NCBI GenBank assembly: GCA_016207695.1
Contig: JACQPC010000101.1
Location: 1 to 14,604, forward strand
Direction of reading: 5' to 3'
DNA: 14,604 bases
Source: Candidatus Doudnabacteria bacterium
Lineage (GTDB): Bacteria > Patescibacteriota > Doudnabacteria > UBA920 > O2-02-FULL-48-8
Shown here: one piece after another, positions 13,989 to 14,604 of the stretch
Layout: each line of letters starts with the position of its first letter
Numbering within the stretch: the first letter of the stretch is position 1
The notes under the pieces: generated by a model
What the model was told of the DNA's origin: nothing
Seen by the model: the letters and a program-made list of their open reading frames with translations, nothing else
Database searches by the model: none
Translations under genes and position numbers: made by a program

Positions 13989-14015
13989 TTAGCACAGAAA
14001 ATAAGAGAGTGCTAA
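13989..14015 (+). promoter_or_regulatory. CIRCE operator 2
   Basis: TTAGCACAG, 9-bp spacer, GAGTGCTAA. It matches CIRCE at 16 of 18 arm positions, with a perfect right arm. It covers the expected transcription start and ends 2 nt before the hrcA ATG. Its GAGAG sequence may double as the ribosome-binding site. Confidence 0.92.
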
Positions 14016-14017
14016 TT

Positions 14018-14604
14018 ATGGATACCAGAAAACAAAGGATTTTAGCGGTGATAGTGAAGGAATATTCTGAAACGGCCAACCCGGTGGGGTCCAAGGAATT
14101 GGTTGAGAAATACAACTTTAAGGAATCTTCAGCCACGATCAGGAACGAAATGGCCGAGCTTGAGAAAGCCGGCTTTATTTACCAGCCCCACAAGTCCGCC
14201 GGCCGCGTGCCTACGGACAAAGGCTACCGCTATTTTGTGAACGAATTGATGCGTCGGCTTGAGTTGTCTGAAAAGGAGCGCAGACTGTTGCGACAGGAGC
14301 TGACTAAGCTGAAATTGCAGCATGAGCAACTTGGGCGCTCAATTGCCAATTTGTTATCTCAAGTGTCTGGCCAGGCAGCATTCGCGCTTCTGCCTAATCA
14401 AGCCTCGGCCACCGGACTTTCGCAAATCATTGGCGAGCCGGAGTTTTCAGATTCCAAGCAGATGAAGCAGGTGGCCCAACTTCTGGAGCACATCGATGAG
14501 CATGCCAGCAAATTGATTAAGAAATCGGAAGTGACTGCCGAGGCCTTGATTGGCAGCGAAGCCAAACTGCCTATACCCAAAGATTTAAGCTTGGTGGTTT
14601 CCAA
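14018..14604 (+). CDS. hrcA: Heat-inducible transcription repressor HrcA, 3' end outside window
   Basis: The open frame runs from the ATG at 14018 to the window edge (195 codons). The N-terminus matches the HrcA winged-helix DNA-binding domain: RKQRILAVIVKEYSETANPVGSKEL, then SSATIRNEMAELEKAGFIYQPHKSAGRVPTDKGYRYFV (residues about 38-75), then a coiled linker and the start of the sensor domain. HrcA represses class I heat-shock genes by binding CIRCE and depends on GroEL for activity; this is family knowledge. Two CIRCE sites flank its own promoter, so autorepression is expected. In many bacteria hrcA is followed by grpE-dnaK-dnaJ; whether that holds here lies beyond the window. Confidence 0.97.
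   Translation, partial: MDTRKQRILAVIVKEYSETANPVGSKELVEKYNFKESSATIRNEMAELEKAGFIYQPHKSAGRVPTDKGYRYFVNELMRRLELSEKERRLLRQELTKLKLQHEQLGRSIANLLSQVSGQAAFALLPNQASATGLSQIIGEPEFSDSKQMKQVAQLLEHIDEHASKLIKKSEVTAEALIGSEAKLPIPKDLSLVVS

Overview
This window looks like a chromosomal housekeeping segment from a bacterium of the Candidate Phyla Radiation (Patescibacteria). That placement is an inference from several features. The genes are standard bacterial ones using the ordinary code, with TGA as a stop. An orphan CofE-like ligase and an N-terminally anchored family-5 solute-binding protein are present. Many -10 boxes lie only 8-13 nt before the ATG. Short palindromic repeats are inserted in frame inside conserved genes. 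GC is moderate, with one clearly GC-richer island gene. No phage, transposase, CRISPR array or biosynthetic cluster was found.

Layout. 1-1589 (minus): a 185-aa unknown protein followed 3 nt later by the translation ATPase ychF, which runs off the left edge. 1644-2444 (plus): a phosphomannomutase-like HAD hydrolase, divergent from that pair. 2540-2866 (minus): a GC-rich 108-aa unknown gene with a strong Shine-Dalgarno, a bulged hairpin behind it and the trpS terminator in front. 2936-3982 (minus): trpS. 4040-4165: a large AT-rich imperfect palindrome. 4164-5906 (minus): ribonuclease J. 5907-6234: a gene-free stretch with a strong minus-strand promoter and a candidate structured RNA leader for RNase J. 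6235-6981 (minus): the CofE-like ligase. 7014-7100 (plus): tRNA-Leu(CAG). 7122-9088 (minus): secG and an overlapping membrane-anchored peptide/solute-binding protein. 9142-11010 (minus): uvrC. 11148-13943 (plus): uvrA, divergent from uvrC. 13950-14604 (plus): a double CIRCE operator and promoter driving hrcA, which runs off the right edge.

How the genes work together. UvrA and UvrC are two of the three nucleotide-excision-repair proteins, divergently transcribed from a 137-bp region with no recognisable SOS box. HrcA should repress its own promoter, and probably a downstream heat-shock operon, through two CIRCE sites. TrpS, tRNA-Leu, YchF and RNase J serve translation and RNA turnover. SecG belongs to the protein export channel.

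The most unusual content is not a gene. Three conserved genes (ychF, trpS, uvrC) carry six extra in-frame segments made of inverted or tandem repeats, placed between conserved motifs; at least two pairs clearly belong to the same repeat families. Second in interest is the RNase J leader, where one long helix can be extended by either of two crossing helices, suggesting a pseudoknot or a two-state switch.
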